A DNA stretch of 64,000 bases from Bradyrhizobium sp. dw_411 (GTDB lineage Bacteria; Pseudomonadota; Alphaproteobacteria; Rhizobiales; Xanthobacteraceae): assembly GCF_018449695.1 (NCBI RefSeq), contig NZ_JAAVUY010000003.1:124001-188000 (forward strand), in the 5' to 3' direction. A program made the translations under genes and the position numbers. A model generated the notes under the pieces. The model had not been told where the DNA came from. It ran no database searches and saw only the letters and a list, made by a program, of their open reading frames with translations. Of the stretch, positions 35,918 to 44,694 are shown in pieces. The first letter of the stretch is position 1, and every line of letters starts with the position of its first letter.

Positions 35918-38197
35918 TCAGTTCTTGCGCGGCGCTGATTTGGCCGGATCGCCTGGGGCTGCCGCTGCAAAGCTTTCAGGGTACGGAAGCGAGGTCGATG
36001 AGACCGGCTTGGCTGGTTTTGCGGGATCTACAGGCGGCGTGTTGCCCGCGGTCTGCGCCGCATCGTCGAGCAGTTTTTCAACATGCATCAGGGCATCCGC
36101 GCCGCGTCTGGTGAGGATCGGAGACACCGCAGACTTGGCCTCCTGAGCCCTCACGGCGCCATTCGCGGCCATGGTCGTTGCGGCGGGCGCAGGCAATTTC
36201 GTGCCCGCGCCGATACCGGCGATTTCCTTGATCTCGACGCCCTGATGGGCTGCGACCATGATGTCGTGCCAGGTCTGCGCCGGCAGCGAGCCGCCGGTCA
36301 TGCGGTTGGTCGCCGAATAATCGTCGTTGCCGTACCAGACCGCGCAGGTGAAATTGCCGGTGTATCCGACGAACCATGCATCGCGATAGGCGTTGGTGGT
36401 ACCGGTCTTGCCGGCGGTCGGAATGCCGTCGAGGGCCGCGCGCCGCGCGGTGCCTTCGCTGACCACATGGCTCATCATGCCCGCCATGTCGGCGGCGACC
36501 GAAGCCGGGATCGCCTGCAGCGGTTTCTTGCCGTCGCGGTCGAAACGCCAGACCAGATCGCCGGCGCCGGTGCGGACTTCCAGCACGGCGTGCGGCGTGA
36601 CCGATTTTCCCTTGTTGGGGAATGTCGCGTAGGCCACAGCGTGTTCGAGCACGGTGACTTCGTCGGCGCCGATCGGCAGCGACGGCGTATCCGGCAGCGG
36701 CGCCTTGATGCCGAAGCGGCGCGCGACTTCCACGATCTTTTCACGGCCGGCCTTCGGGCCGCCCTTGCCGCCGATCGCGATCGACAGTTTTACCGGAACG
36801 ACGTTGATCGAGCGGGTGATAGCCTGCGTCAGCGTCACCGCGCCGGAATAAGAGTGGCCGTAATTCTGCGGACACCAATTGCCGATGCAGACCGGACCAT
36901 CGACCACGATCGAGGTCGGCTTGAAACCGTTGAGCAGCGCTGTCGTGTAGACATATGGCTTGAACGACGAGCCGGGCTGCCGGTAGGCGTCGGTGGCGCG
37001 GTTGAACTGGCTGGCGCCATAGTCGCGGCCGCCGACCATCGCGCGCACGCCGCCGTCGAGATCGGCCACCACGGTCGCCGCCTGCGTGGCGTGATAGTCG
37101 CGGCCGAACTGGCGCAACTGGTTCTCGATGGCGTCTTCCGCGGCGCGCTGCACGTTCAGGTCGATCGCGGTGCGGACCACGAAAACGCGCTCATTGTAGG
37201 ATTTCGGGAACGTGTCGACCAGCTTGCGCATCTCGTCGAACGCCCAGTCGAGATAATAGTTCGGCGAATTCTCGTCGCGGCGATCGACCGCGGTGGCCGG
37301 ATTGCGCCGGGCGCCGAACACCTGGCCCTCGGTCATGAAGCCGGCGTCGACCAGATTATCCAGCACCACGTTGGCGCGGGCACGCGCCGCGGGCAGGTTG
37401 ATATGCGGCGCATATTTGGTGGGCGCCTTGAACAGCCCGGCGAGCATCGCGGCTTCCGCCAGATTGACGTCGCGCGCGGACTTGTTGAAATAGAAGTGCG
37501 CAGCCGCGTCGACGCCGAAAGTGCCGCCGCCCATATAGGCGCGATCGAGATAGAGCTTCAGAATTTCGTTCTTGGTGAGCCGCGTCTCGAGCCAGATCGC
37601 GAGAAATGCTTCGTTGACCTTGCGCTCGATGGTGCGCTCATTGCTCAGGAACAGATTCTTGGCCAACTGCTGGGTCAGCGACGAACCACCCTGTCGCACG
37701 CCGCCGGCCTGCGCGTTGGTCACCAGCGCGCGAGCGGTGCCGGCGATGTCGATGCCGAAATGATCGTAGAAGCGGCGGTCTTCGGTCGCCAGCGTCGCCT
37801 TGATCAGATTGTCCGGAAAATCTTCCAGCGGAATCGAGTCATTATGCTTGATGCCGCGGCTGCCGATCGGGTTGCCGTAGCGATCGAGGAACGTGACGGC
37901 GAGATCGGATTTCTTCAGCCAGTCTTCGTCGGCGGTTTCGCGAAACGCCGGCACTGCGAGCGCCAGCATCAACAGCAATCCGCCAAGTCCGAGCGTGGCG
38001 GCTTCCGACAACGGTTCGATGAAGATCCAGCGCTTCCAGCGGCCGACATAGAAACGATCCATGAACGTCGAGAAACGCTCATAGAGTTCGCGGGCGCCCT
38101 TGCCGGAGGAGAACAGCGTTGAATCGATGCGCGCATCGAGATCCAGCAGCCAGTGCCGGATCTTTTTCTTCCATTCCGTAGGTACGATCTTGCGCAC
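35918..38197 (-). CDS. Class A penicillin-binding protein (PBP1A family)
   Basis: 759 residues from GTG 38197. A cytoplasmic tail of about 65 residues and one membrane helix (about 66-88) precede the GT51 glycosyltransferase domain with ATEDRRFYDHFG (catalytic Glu139) and GGSSLTQQLAKNLFL. The transpeptidase domain has the SxxK box SSFK (Ser410-Lys413), SIN near residue 455 and the KTGT box. The last 110 residues are Ala/Pro-rich and disordered. It polymerises and cross-links peptidoglycan at the inner membrane. Two DUF proteins follow directly in the operon. Confidence 0.95.
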   Translation of the reverse strand: MRKIVPTEWKKKIRHWLLDLDARIDSTLFSSGKGARELYERFSTFMDRFYVGRWKRWIFIEPLSEAATLGLGGLLLMLALAVPAFRETADEDWLKKSDLAVTFLDRYGNPIGSRGIKHNDSIPLEDFPDNLIKATLATEDRRFYDHFGIDIAGTARALVTNAQAGGVRQGGSSLTQQLAKNLFLSNERTIERKVNEAFLAIWLETRLTKNEILKLYLDRAYMGGGTFGVDAAAHFYFNKSARDVNLAEAAMLAGLFKAPTKYAPHINLPAARARANVVLDNLVDAGFMTEGQVFGARRNPATAVDRRDENSPNYYLDWAFDEMRKLVDTFPKSYNERVFVVRTAIDLNVQRAAEDAIENQLRQFGRDYHATQAATVVADLDGGVRAMVGGRDYGASQFNRATDAYRQPGSSFKPYVYTTALLNGFKPTSIVVDGPVCIGNWCPQNYGHSYSGAVTLTQAITRSINVVPVKLSIAIGGKGGPKAGREKIVEVARRFGIKAPLPDTPSLPIGADEVTVLEHAVAYATFPNKGKSVTPHAVLEVRTGAGDLVWRFDRDGKKPLQAIPASVAADMAGMMSHVVSEGTARRAALDGIPTAGKTGTTNAYRDAWFVGYTGNFTCAVWYGNDDYSATNRMTGGSLPAQTWHDIMVAAHQGVEIKEIAGIGAGTKLPAPAATTMAANGAVRAQEAKSAVSPILTRRGADALMHVEKLLDDAAQTAGNTPPVDPAKPAKPVSSTSLPYPESFAAAAPGDPAKSAPRKN

Positions 38198-38589
38198 CGG
38201 GACCCTTGGTCAGTTTGCAGCGCTCAAGCACCCGGCTGGGGCACCGTCGAGACGTCTTGCGGGAATGTTGCGGCAAACCCAAGGCGCTATTACGCCACGG
38301 GGGACTCCATCCCTATCTATCCGAGCGAGGGCCATAAACCAATGGTCCTGCTGCTATTTCGATCGGCAGGGCTAACGCTGTCCCGGCCTTTTCGATTGCC
38401 TCGCCATCGCAATTGCACCTGTGATGCTGCAGCCTCCAGGGCCCGGTTCCGATGAAGTCAGAACCGGGCTCTAATCTCAGGTTTTGACGCGTTTTCTTTC
38501 CACGAACCGGTATCCACTTCACTCGAAAACGCTATAGAACGGCCTTTTACGGCCCTCAGGCCCATTACGCCCGGAAATCGTCAGGACTC
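38198..38589. other. Gene-free stretch with repeat copy B
   Basis: 392 bases between divergent genes. The part 38420-38540 is the interspersed repeat described separately. The first half should hold the penicillin-binding protein promoter, but I cannot point to it. Confidence 0.4.
38440..38537 (-). repeat. Interspersed repeat, copy B
   Basis: The reverse complement shows the same ordered blocks as copy A at 7688-7823: AGCGTTTTCGAG, GTGGATACCGGTTCG, GAAAACGCGTCAAAAC and GAGCCCGGTTCTGA, with a terminal hairpin. The centre differs: copy A has about 25 extra bases between the first two blocks. Confidence 0.7.
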
Positions 38590-39105
38590 ATGACCGCCCC
38601 GCCCAAGCCGCCCTCGACTCAAGAGGGATTCTTTTGGAAAACCAAGACGTTGGAGCAGATGTCCAGCGCCGAATGGGAAAGCCTGTGCGACGGCTGTGCG
38701 CGGTGCTGCCTGGAGAAATTGGAGGACGAGGACACCGGCAAGATCTATTTCACCCATGTTTCCTGCAAATTGCTGGATGCCGGGCTTTGTGCCTGTAAGG
38801 ATTATGCAAATCGCTCCGATCAGGTTCCGGATTGCGTCCGACTCACGCCAGAAAATGTCCGCACGCTGAACTGGCTGCCACCGAGTTGCGGTTACAAGCT
38901 GGTCGCCGAAGGGCGCGATCTCTACTGGTGGCATCCCCTGGTTTCCGGCGACCCCAACACGGTCCATGAAGCCGGTGTTTCCGTGCGCGGGCGGGTGCAA
39001 GGAACCGAGGACGAGATCGCGGACGCCGATCTCGAGGATCATATCGTGCGATGGCCGGCGCTGCTGCCGAAGCGGGCGCGGCTGAAAAAGCGGCCAAAAT
39101 CCTGA
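38590..39105 (+). CDS. YcgN-family cysteine cluster protein
   Basis: 171 residues. Cysteines in [33 protein letters not shown] and PSCGY make the invariant cluster of the UPF0260/YcgN family, presumed to bind a metal or iron-sulfur centre. WEKLCDGC-type spacing and length match the family. The function is not established. It stands alone, 161 bases before the DHA2 exporter gene. Confidence 0.92.
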   Translation: MTAPPKPPSTQEGFFWKTKTLEQMSSAEWESLCDGCARCCLEKLEDEDTGKIYFTHVSCKLLDAGLCACKDYANRSDQVPDCVRLTPENVRTLNWLPPSCGYKLVAEGRDLYWWHPLVSGDPNTVHEAGVSVRGRVQGTEDEIADADLEDHIVRWPALLPKRARLKKRPKS

Positions 39106-39266
39106 AACCGCGCTGCTCATCCCGTCACGGGATTGCGTTGGTCCTCCGGCGGGACGCACCCATGCGCGCAACCCGCTGCCAAAGCGCCGGTTTTCCGCTT
39201 AAGTAACGGGCAATATGATGATTCCCGCGGCCTTTGCCCGCGCACCCCGTATAACCCCAATTCCGC

Positions 39267-40844
39267 ATGAACAAGTTCGAACGGCAAAGCCCCCAACCGG
39301 CTGACCAACAGACATTGCCCGATGCCGTCCCCGGTGGCCTGTCACAATTGTCAACTGAAGTCATCGATATCAGCGATGCGCCGCCGATCGCGCCGCCTGC
39401 GCCGCTGACGCCGAGCGAAGTTCACACCATCCTGCTCAGCCTGATGCTGTCGATGTTTCTGGCCGCACTCGACCAGACCATCGTCGCCACCGCGCTGCCG
39501 ACCATCGGGCGGCAGTTCCGCGACGTCTCCAGCCTGTCATGGGTGATCACGGCCTATCTGCTGGCTTCGACCGCGGTGGCCCCGGTGTTCGGTACGCTCA
39601 GCGACATCTACGGTCGCAAGGCCACGATCATCACCGCGATGAGCCTGTTCATGGTGGGTTCGATTCTGTGCGCGGTGGCGCCGAACATGCCAGTCTTGAT
39701 CCTGGCGCGCGGACTGCAAGGGCTCGGCGGCGGCGGCATCCTGCCGATCGTGCAGACCGTGATTGCGGACGTGGTGTCGCCGCGCGAGCGCGGTCAGTAC
39801 CAGGCCTATTTTAGCGGCGTGTGGATGGCGGCCGGCATCGGGGGACCGATTCTTGGCGGCGTCTTCGCAGAACATCTGCATTGGTCGATGATCTTCTGGA
39901 TCAACGTGCCGCTTGGGCTGACAGCGCTGGCGCTGCTGTTGCCGAAAATGGGCAAGATCCCGGTGTTCCACCGAAAGCGCAAGGTCGACTGGCTCGGCGG
40001 CGTGCTGCTGATGGCTTCCGCCGTGCTGTTCATGCTGGTGCTGACGTGGGGTGGTAACCGGTATCTGTGGTTGTCACCGGCGATCACCGGGATGATCGGC
40101 GCCTCGGTCGCACTGGCGCTGTCGTTCGTATGGCATGTCCGGCGCACCGATGAACCATTTTTGCCGCTGCCGCTGCTGGGCGGAGCAGTCGTGCCCTATG
40201 CAATGGGCGGCGGCAGTCTGGCGATGGGCGCGATGCTGGGGCTGACCGTGCATCTGCCGCTCTATTATGAGGTGGTCTATCACCTCAGTGCCAGCGAGGC
40301 AGGGCTTGCGCTGATTCCGCTGGCGGCGGTCTCGACCGGCGGCGCCGCGATTGCCGGCCGGGCGATGGCGCGCTCCAAACATTACAAGCGTGTCGCAATC
40401 ATCGGAGCGTTGTGTGGGGCATTGGCGGGCGGCGCGCTGGCGTCGACGTTCATGCCGCTGTGGGTTTTGCTGGTGCTGTTGTCGCTGTTTGCGCTCGGTC
40501 TTGGCACCGTGTTCCCGGTCACGACGGTTTCGGCGCAAAATTCCGTAGTGCGGTCGCAGGTCGGCACCGTGACCGGGGCGCTGAACTTTTTCCGCTCGCT
40601 GAGCGCGTCGTTTACAGTGGCCGTCTTCACCGCGATCCTGCTGATGGCGTTGGGGGCGGATATTTCGCTGAGCGGCGAGCATCACGGACCGGTGAACTCT
40701 ATTCCGGTTGCCGACATGGTTATCGCGTTTCGTTATGTGTTCGCCGCCGCTACGGTGATGCTGGCGGCAGCCTCGCTGTGTGTCGTCCTTATGGAAGAGA
40801 AGCCGCTGGCGGGTCCATCCACGCCGCTGGAGATGGCCGAGTAG
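39267..40844 (+). CDS. DHA2-family MFS drug exporter
   Basis: 525 residues; a soluble N-terminus of about 50 residues precedes fourteen membrane helices. LDQTIVATALPTIGRQF in helix 1 (motif D1), GTLSDIYGRKATII (motif A) and the motif C-like GVWMAAGIGGPILGGVF mark the EmrB/QacA drug:H+ antiporter-2 family. It probably exports toxic amphiphilic compounds; no adaptor or outer-membrane partner is adjacent, and no local regulator is seen. Confidence 0.92.
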   Translation: MNKFERQSPQPADQQTLPDAVPGGLSQLSTEVIDISDAPPIAPPAPLTPSEVHTILLSLMLSMFLAALDQTIVATALPTIGRQFRDVSSLSWVITAYLLASTAVAPVFGTLSDIYGRKATIITAMSLFMVGSILCAVAPNMPVLILARGLQGLGGGGILPIVQTVIADVVSPRERGQYQAYFSGVWMAAGIGGPILGGVFAEHLHWSMIFWINVPLGLTALALLLPKMGKIPVFHRKRKVDWLGGVLLMASAVLFMLVLTWGGNRYLWLSPAITGMIGASVALALSFVWHVRRTDEPFLPLPLLGGAVVPYAMGGGSLAMGAMLGLTVHLPLYYEVVYHLSASEAGLALIPLAAVSTGGAAIAGRAMARSKHYKRVAIIGALCGALAGGALASTFMPLWVLLVLLSLFALGLGTVFPVTTVSAQNSVVRSQVGTVTGALNFFRSLSASFTVAVFTAILLMALGADISLSGEHHGPVNSIPVADMVIAFRYVFAAATVMLAAASLCVVLMEEKPLAGPSTPLEMAE

Positions 40845-40965
40845 GGCGCTCTGCCCTGAAGCGGTAAACTTGCCGGCTTGGCGATGACTTCGTCTATCCC
40901 TGCGCCGCGATTTGATCTAACAGCGGCGCCAGCAAATCAAGCAGTGGAATCCGAAGGAGCCGGCC

Positions 40966-41187
40966 ATGAGCAAAGCCACCGTTGAGCAGACCCGGATGGG
41001 CACCGAAGGCATCGCCTTTTGTATCGCGCGTACTCTGATCGAGCGTGATCCCTCGTTGAAGGCGCCGATGCGCGCCAATCTGCGCAAGATGTGGGAACTG
41101 CTCGAGCAGCGGGAAGATCACGACGCCGCCGATATGGTGGATACGATGATCAAGGCGCTCAACGATCCCGCGTTCTTCAAGCCGTGA
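40966..41187 (+). CDS. Small conserved hypothetical protein
   Basis: 73 residues with a perfect AAGGAG seven bases before ATG 40966. The sequence is soluble, charged and helical (GIAFCIARTLIERDPSLKAP, then RKMWELLEQREDHDAADMV). No family name is known to me. The composition and ribosome site support a real gene. It converges on the 57-residue gene at 41260-41433. Confidence 0.7.
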   Translation: MSKATVEQTRMGTEGIAFCIARTLIERDPSLKAPMRANLRKMWELLEQREDHDAADMVDTMIKALNDPAFFKP

Positions 41188-41259
41188 GCTTGCGGTTAAT
41201 CTGCCTGTGAGGCCTGAAGCCGACGCTCTCCTCCGACATCGGCGGGAGTTCCGGCGCCG

Positions 41260-41433
41260 TTATCGTGCGTTCGGCGCTCCCCGGCGGATCAGCACGTTGG
41301 CGATCAGAGCGCGCAAAATAGCCTTCATCGGGTGACGGGAATTCGCCAGTTCGGCGGCGGCGGATTGCTCGTCGATCTCCTCGCGCAGGACACCGATATA
41401 GTTCTTTCTCAAATCCTGCTTCTGCACTGGCAT
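41260..41433 (-). CDS. 57-residue hypothetical protein
   Basis: A gene below usual length cut-offs: ATG 41433 to TAA 41260, with AGGGG upstream. The product begins MPVQKQDLRKNYIGVLREEI and continues DEQSAAAELANSRHPMKAIL, an amphipathic helical, positively charged protein with a C-terminal Arg-rich end. A longer frame overlapping it in another phase (41177-41482) is disordered in composition and less credible. The function is unknown. Confidence 0.6.
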   Translation of the reverse strand: MPVQKQDLRKNYIGVLREEIDEQSAAAELANSRHPMKAILRALIANVLIRRGAPNAR

Positions 41434-41646
41434 GTTCGCTCACCCCTGAGACGCCGGTCGCAACCATGCGAGGCCATCGCAAAATCAGAAGTAAATTTTT
41501 GATGCCGTATAAATACCGTGGATGGATACGGAAATTGCGAACGATTTATTTAATCCCTCGTTGAGGGTGTTTATCAACACGGTTGCAACCAATGTGTCGC
41601 TAGATTTCCGCGCAATTCGGCCTGACCTGCCAACAGGAGTTTTTCG

Positions 41647-41811
41647 ATGGGGCTGCTGGTTTCAAGATTCCTCAGCAATGAGTCCGGCGCGACCGCGATC
41701 GAATATTGCCTGATCGCAGCCGGCCTTAGCATCGTGATCGTAACCGCCGTCAACGGTATCGGTAGTACCCTCAATGGCCGATTCACCTCGATCAATACGT
41801 CGCTGAAGTAA
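41647..41811 (+). CDS. Flp-type IVb pilin (orphan)
   Basis: 54 residues from ATG 41647, with CAGGAG seven bases upstream. The sequence FLSNESGATAIEYCLIAAGL is the processing region and hydrophobic helix of Flp/Fap pilins: prepilin peptidase would cut after Gly14, and Glu19 and Tyr20 (G-x4-EY) match the Flp signature. Length is typical. Such pilins are assembled by the Tad machinery, but no tad or cpa gene is in the window, so this copy depends on a distant locus or has another role. Confidence 0.85.
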   Translation: MGLLVSRFLSNESGATAIEYCLIAAGLSIVIVTAVNGIGSTLNGRFTSINTSLK

Positions 41812-41943
41812 CTGGCCGGCCCCGACCACGATCACGGTTGCTATTTCTTGCTTGTCCGTTGTCGTGCCGCGCGCGCATGCGATCCGCGCGAACATCAGCT
41901 TCCCGATCCCCAGTCATGATGTGCCGGCGCAAATGCCCCGGCA

Positions 41944-42921
41944 CTATCCCGCCTTTTTCGACCGGACGGAGGGGCGCGCCGGTTTCTCGGCCTTCTTCGG
42001 TGCCTGGACTTTTGGCTCTTCCTTGGCGGTGCGTTTGCCGCTGATCGGCAACAGCATTTCGCGCTGGCCGGCGACAGCCTTGCGCGGCTTCTTGCCCGTG
42101 GCTTTCGAGGAAGAGGCGGCTTTCGGGGCAGGGGCGGCTTGCCGCTCGGTGGCAAGGCTGCGCTTCAACGCATCCATCAGATTGATGACATTGCCGCTCG
42201 ATTTGGGCGCGGTCTTTGCGGAGGGCGTGACGCCAGCGCGTTTCTTGTTGATGAGATCGATCAGCGCGGATTCATAGTGGTCCTCGAACGCATCGGGCTC
42301 GAACGATCCCGATTTCTGTTCGACGATATGCTTGGCGAGATCCAGCATGTCCTTGGTGATTTTCACGTCCTGGATGTCTTCGAAATATTCCTTCTCGCCG
42401 CGCACTTCGTAGGGATAGCGCAACAGCGTGCCCATCAGGCCCTTGTCGAGCGGTTCCAGCGCGATGATGTGTTCGCGGTTGGTCAGCACGACACGGCCGA
42501 TCGCGACCTTGTTCATGCTGCGGATAGTTTCGCGGATCACCGCGAACGCATCATGACCGACCTTGCCGTCCGGCACGAGATAATAGGGGCGGATCAAATA
42601 GCGGTTGTCGATATCGGCTTTGGGCACGAACTCATCGATCTCGATGGTGTGGGTCGATTCCAGTGCAATATCGTCGAGCTCGTCCTTCGACACCTCGATA
42701 TAAGTGTCGGTGTCGACCTTGTAGCCCTTCATGATGTCTTCGGCGGCGACTTCTTCGCCGGTGTCGGCATCGACCTTGGCATATTTGATGCGATGGCCGG
42801 TCTTGCGGTTGATCTGGTTGAAGCTGACTTTTTCGGTATCCGATGTCGCCGGATAGAGGGCGACCGGACAGGTCACGAGCGAAAGGCGCAAAAAGCCTTT
42901 CCAGTTGGCACGGGGCGCCAT
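41944..42921 (-). CDS. ku: Ku DNA end-binding protein
   Basis: 325 residues from ATG 42921 with CGGAG upstream. MAPRANWKGFLRLSLVTCPV is the canonical bacterial Ku start; VSFNQINRKTGHRIKYAKVD and YPYEVRGEKEYFEDI follow the Ku core. Residues about 225-325 are a Lys/Ala/Pro-rich tail ending KPARPSVRSKKAG, the DNA-binding and LigD-recruiting extension. Ku dimers encircle broken DNA ends in non-homologous end joining. No ligD gene lies in the window; Bradyrhizobium genomes often carry several ku copies. Confidence 0.95.
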   Translation of the reverse strand: MAPRANWKGFLRLSLVTCPVALYPATSDTEKVSFNQINRKTGHRIKYAKVDADTGEEVAAEDIMKGYKVDTDTYIEVSKDELDDIALESTHTIEIDEFVPKADIDNRYLIRPYYLVPDGKVGHDAFAVIRETIRSMNKVAIGRVVLTNREHIIALEPLDKGLMGTLLRYPYEVRGEKEYFEDIQDVKITKDMLDLAKHIVEQKSGSFEPDAFEDHYESALIDLINKKRAGVTPSAKTAPKSSGNVINLMDALKRSLATERQAAPAPKAASSSKATGKKPRKAVAGQREMLLPISGKRTAKEEPKVQAPKKAEKPARPSVRSKKAG

Positions 42922-43249
42922 GGGATACTCCGAAAACGCAACAAATATCCTAGCAGGATACCACCACGGCACCGGGTTTCAAAGAAGCCGCGTTAAGGAA
43001 TCTCTCAATGACGTTAACCGTGGCGGCGGCCGGAAGTTGCAGACTTGTTTCATGGGCTTGCCGCCGGGGGTGCAGATCCGACTTCAGGCAATGGGGTACC
43101 GGTGGCCCCCGATGCCTGCTGTTCCGTTTTGAGGTGGTCCGAACCAGTCAGCACGCGCGTTAAACCCGGAACATCGTTCGAAATCATGCGTTGCCCTTCG
43201 CATCTTGCGCCGAACGACTTGGCGCGCCATCGAAAAAATCGAGGCCACC
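42922..43249. other. Gene-free stretch upstream of ku
   Basis: 328 bases that must contain the promoters of ku (minus strand) and of the small membrane protein gene at 43250. I see no specific element, hairpin or repeat. Confidence 0.3.
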
Positions 43250-43417
43250 ATGGCAACACAGCATCAACGCCAGATCGATCAACAGCAGATCGTCGAAACG
43301 CCAACCGAAGCGCGGCAGGCCGAGCCGGGGCCGTCGGTACTTGCTCTTCTGCTTGTCTCCACCGGTCTTGCGGTCTTGATCCTCGGCGTGGTCTGGTTCG
43401 TATTCTTCCGCGTCTGA
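43250..43417 (+). CDS. Small single-helix membrane protein
   Basis: 55 residues from ATG 43250 (GAGG seven bases upstream). A polar, Gln-rich N-terminus (MATQHQRQIDQQQIVETPTE) is followed by a C-terminal helix, VLALLLVSTGLAVLILGVVW, with FVFFRV at the end. It is a tail-anchored inner-membrane protein of unknown function, similar in layout to other tiny proteins in this region. Confidence 0.6.
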   Translation: MATQHQRQIDQQQIVETPTEARQAEPGPSVLALLLVSTGLAVLILGVVWFVFFRV

Positions 43418-43663
43418 GGGCGCGCGGAATGAGCATGCGCACATCAGTTGGACGACAGCCTGAAGAAATTCATACTGATCGCTCCACATGTGGTGTCGAA
43501 AATTCTTCGCCGCGCGACGCGCAACAAAATAAAAATGCAAAATGAAATATCTGCCGATCAATAAATTTTTTCAGTAATCGGCGCCTCCTTGTGATTGCGT
43601 CACGAGATCATCCAAATTGCGCGGTAGCAACGCGCGTCGTGGGATTTTGTGAAGCGAACGCCG

Positions 43664-43819
43664 ATGCTCTCCGAGTCAGAAAAAATTCCGTTGCTTCTGA
43701 AGGCCAAGGAGTTGGCATTTTTCGGGTCGTTCCTTGGGCTGGCGCTGCTGGCGACGTTAACGTGGGTCTATCTGTTGGGTGAAATTTTTTTGAAGTTCGT
43801 CATCTGGTGTTTCTCCTGA
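43664..43819 (+). CDS. Possible 51-residue membrane protein
   Basis: ATG 43664 to TGA 43819 encodes a short polar start (MLSESEKIPLLLKAKE) and a long hydrophobic remainder (LAFFGSFLGLALLATLTWVY, then LLGEIFLKFVIW). The membrane-protein composition is unlikely by chance, but no good ribosome site is seen. No family is recognised. Confidence 0.45.
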   Translation: MLSESEKIPLLLKAKELAFFGSFLGLALLATLTWVYLLGEIFLKFVIWCFS

Positions 43820-43834
43820 CGAGGAGATTCGCGA

Positions 43835-44002
43835 ATGGCTACAGTCGAATGCGTCATGATTATTTCCGCGGCAGCTTCTCGCTGCACAAAGATTTCTTCA
43901 AATGGCAAAATTTTCGACGTCGCAAACCATCATGTTGTCACATCAGGGAATGAAAGTACCGGCGGGTTGATAACCGGACGAATCGCATGCTCACTTTCCT
44001 GA
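43835..44002 (+). CDS. Possible 55-residue protein
   Basis: ATG 43835 has a strong site, GAGGAG eight bases upstream, and lies 15 bases after the preceding small frame. The product (MATVECVMIISAAASRCTKI to GRIACSLS) contains three cysteines, in the first and last parts, and no clear membrane helix. Its end overlaps the start of the next small frame by 16 bases. It may be a translated leader for that gene. No homology is recognised. Confidence 0.35.
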   Translation: MATVECVMIISAAASRCTKISSNGKIFDVANHHVVTSGNESTGGLITGRIACSLS

Positions 44003-44154
44003 TCCAGTCGTCGATTTTTGCTGTGGGGCTCTGTCTCGGATACGTCGCAGGCTCATGGCGATCGTACCGGCGTCGTGCCCAACATGTGACCGCCTCAGTT
44101 CGGGATGCCGGGTCGCATACCACCACGTTCGGACATGCGCGCCGGGCATTTTGA
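43987..44154 (+). CDS. Possible 55-residue single-helix membrane protein
   Basis: ATG 43987 to TGA 44154. The N-terminal helix MLTFLIQSSIFAVGLCLGYV is followed by a basic patch (GSWRSYRRRAQH) that would fix the orientation with the tail in the cytoplasm. The ribosome site GGACGA is moderate. It overlaps the preceding small frame, so translation could be coupled. The function is unknown. Confidence 0.5.
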   Translation: MLTFLIQSSIFAVGLCLGYVAGSWRSYRRRAQHVTASVRDAGSHTTTFGHARRAF

Positions 44155-44259
44155 ATCCGGTTTCGGGCGAGCCCGGACGGTTCCGAAATTCAGCCTTTAT
44201 TAACTAAAATAGCGTGACTTGGGACAGATGGAGCCACGGCTTGGATCGGACCGATCGAG

Positions 44260-44676
44260 ATGTTTCAGCTTTTCTGGCGGGCCCGCGCACATAATTACCT
44301 GAGGACACGTCTGGGCGATCAGACATTTAGAGCGCGCGCAGCCGATCGCGACGCTGAAACTGACCGGTCGCGGATCAGCTCCATCCTGGAAGCCATCGAG
44401 GATGCCCTGCATGCGGCGGAGTTGGAACAATCGGGGCTCAGCCGAAGGGTCGAGGATGTCCTTGCCCGCGCGGCGGTTACCCTGGGGAATGGAACTGACG
44501 AATATCTAGAGCGCGACGCGCTCGACAGCCATTATCAGGATCTGTTCAGCACCGAGATTGCCAACGGGCAGCGCCGCCTCAAGGAACTGGCGACGTCGAT
44601 CACCCATTTCAAATTTCTGAAAGCCGCGATGCTGAGCCGGTTTCCGGACCACAAGCCTGCCAATCCCAGCCACTGA
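44260..44676 (+). CDS. Hypothetical protein
   Basis: 138 residues. The protein is soluble and strongly helical, with heptad-like stretches (ISSILEAIEDALHAAELEQS and then RVEDVLARAAVTLGNG) and the end LKELATSITHFKFLKAAMLS. No named domain is recognised; uncharacterised rhizobial proteins of this size and layout exist. It is convergent with the phosphatase gene, 18 bases apart. Confidence 0.7.
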   Translation: MFQLFWRARAHNYLRTRLGDQTFRARAADRDAETDRSRISSILEAIEDALHAAELEQSGLSRRVEDVLARAAVTLGNGTDEYLERDALDSHYQDLFSTEIANGQRRLKELATSITHFKFLKAAMLSRFPDHKPANPSH

Positions 44677-44694
44677 CCAAGCGCCATCGCCCTG

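Noticed and set aside
36083..38122. Open frame of 679 codons on the plus strand
   Set aside because: It lies opposite the penicillin-binding protein, which has every catalytic motif; the antisense translation shows no domain.
41177..41482. 101-codon frame on the minus strand
   Set aside because: A different phase of the same strand (41260-41433) encodes a better protein with a ribosome site; the longer frame has a disordered Arg/Pro/Ser composition.
43591..43782. 63-codon frame on the plus strand
   Set aside because: The overlapping frame at 43664-43819 encodes a clear membrane-type protein and is preferred.
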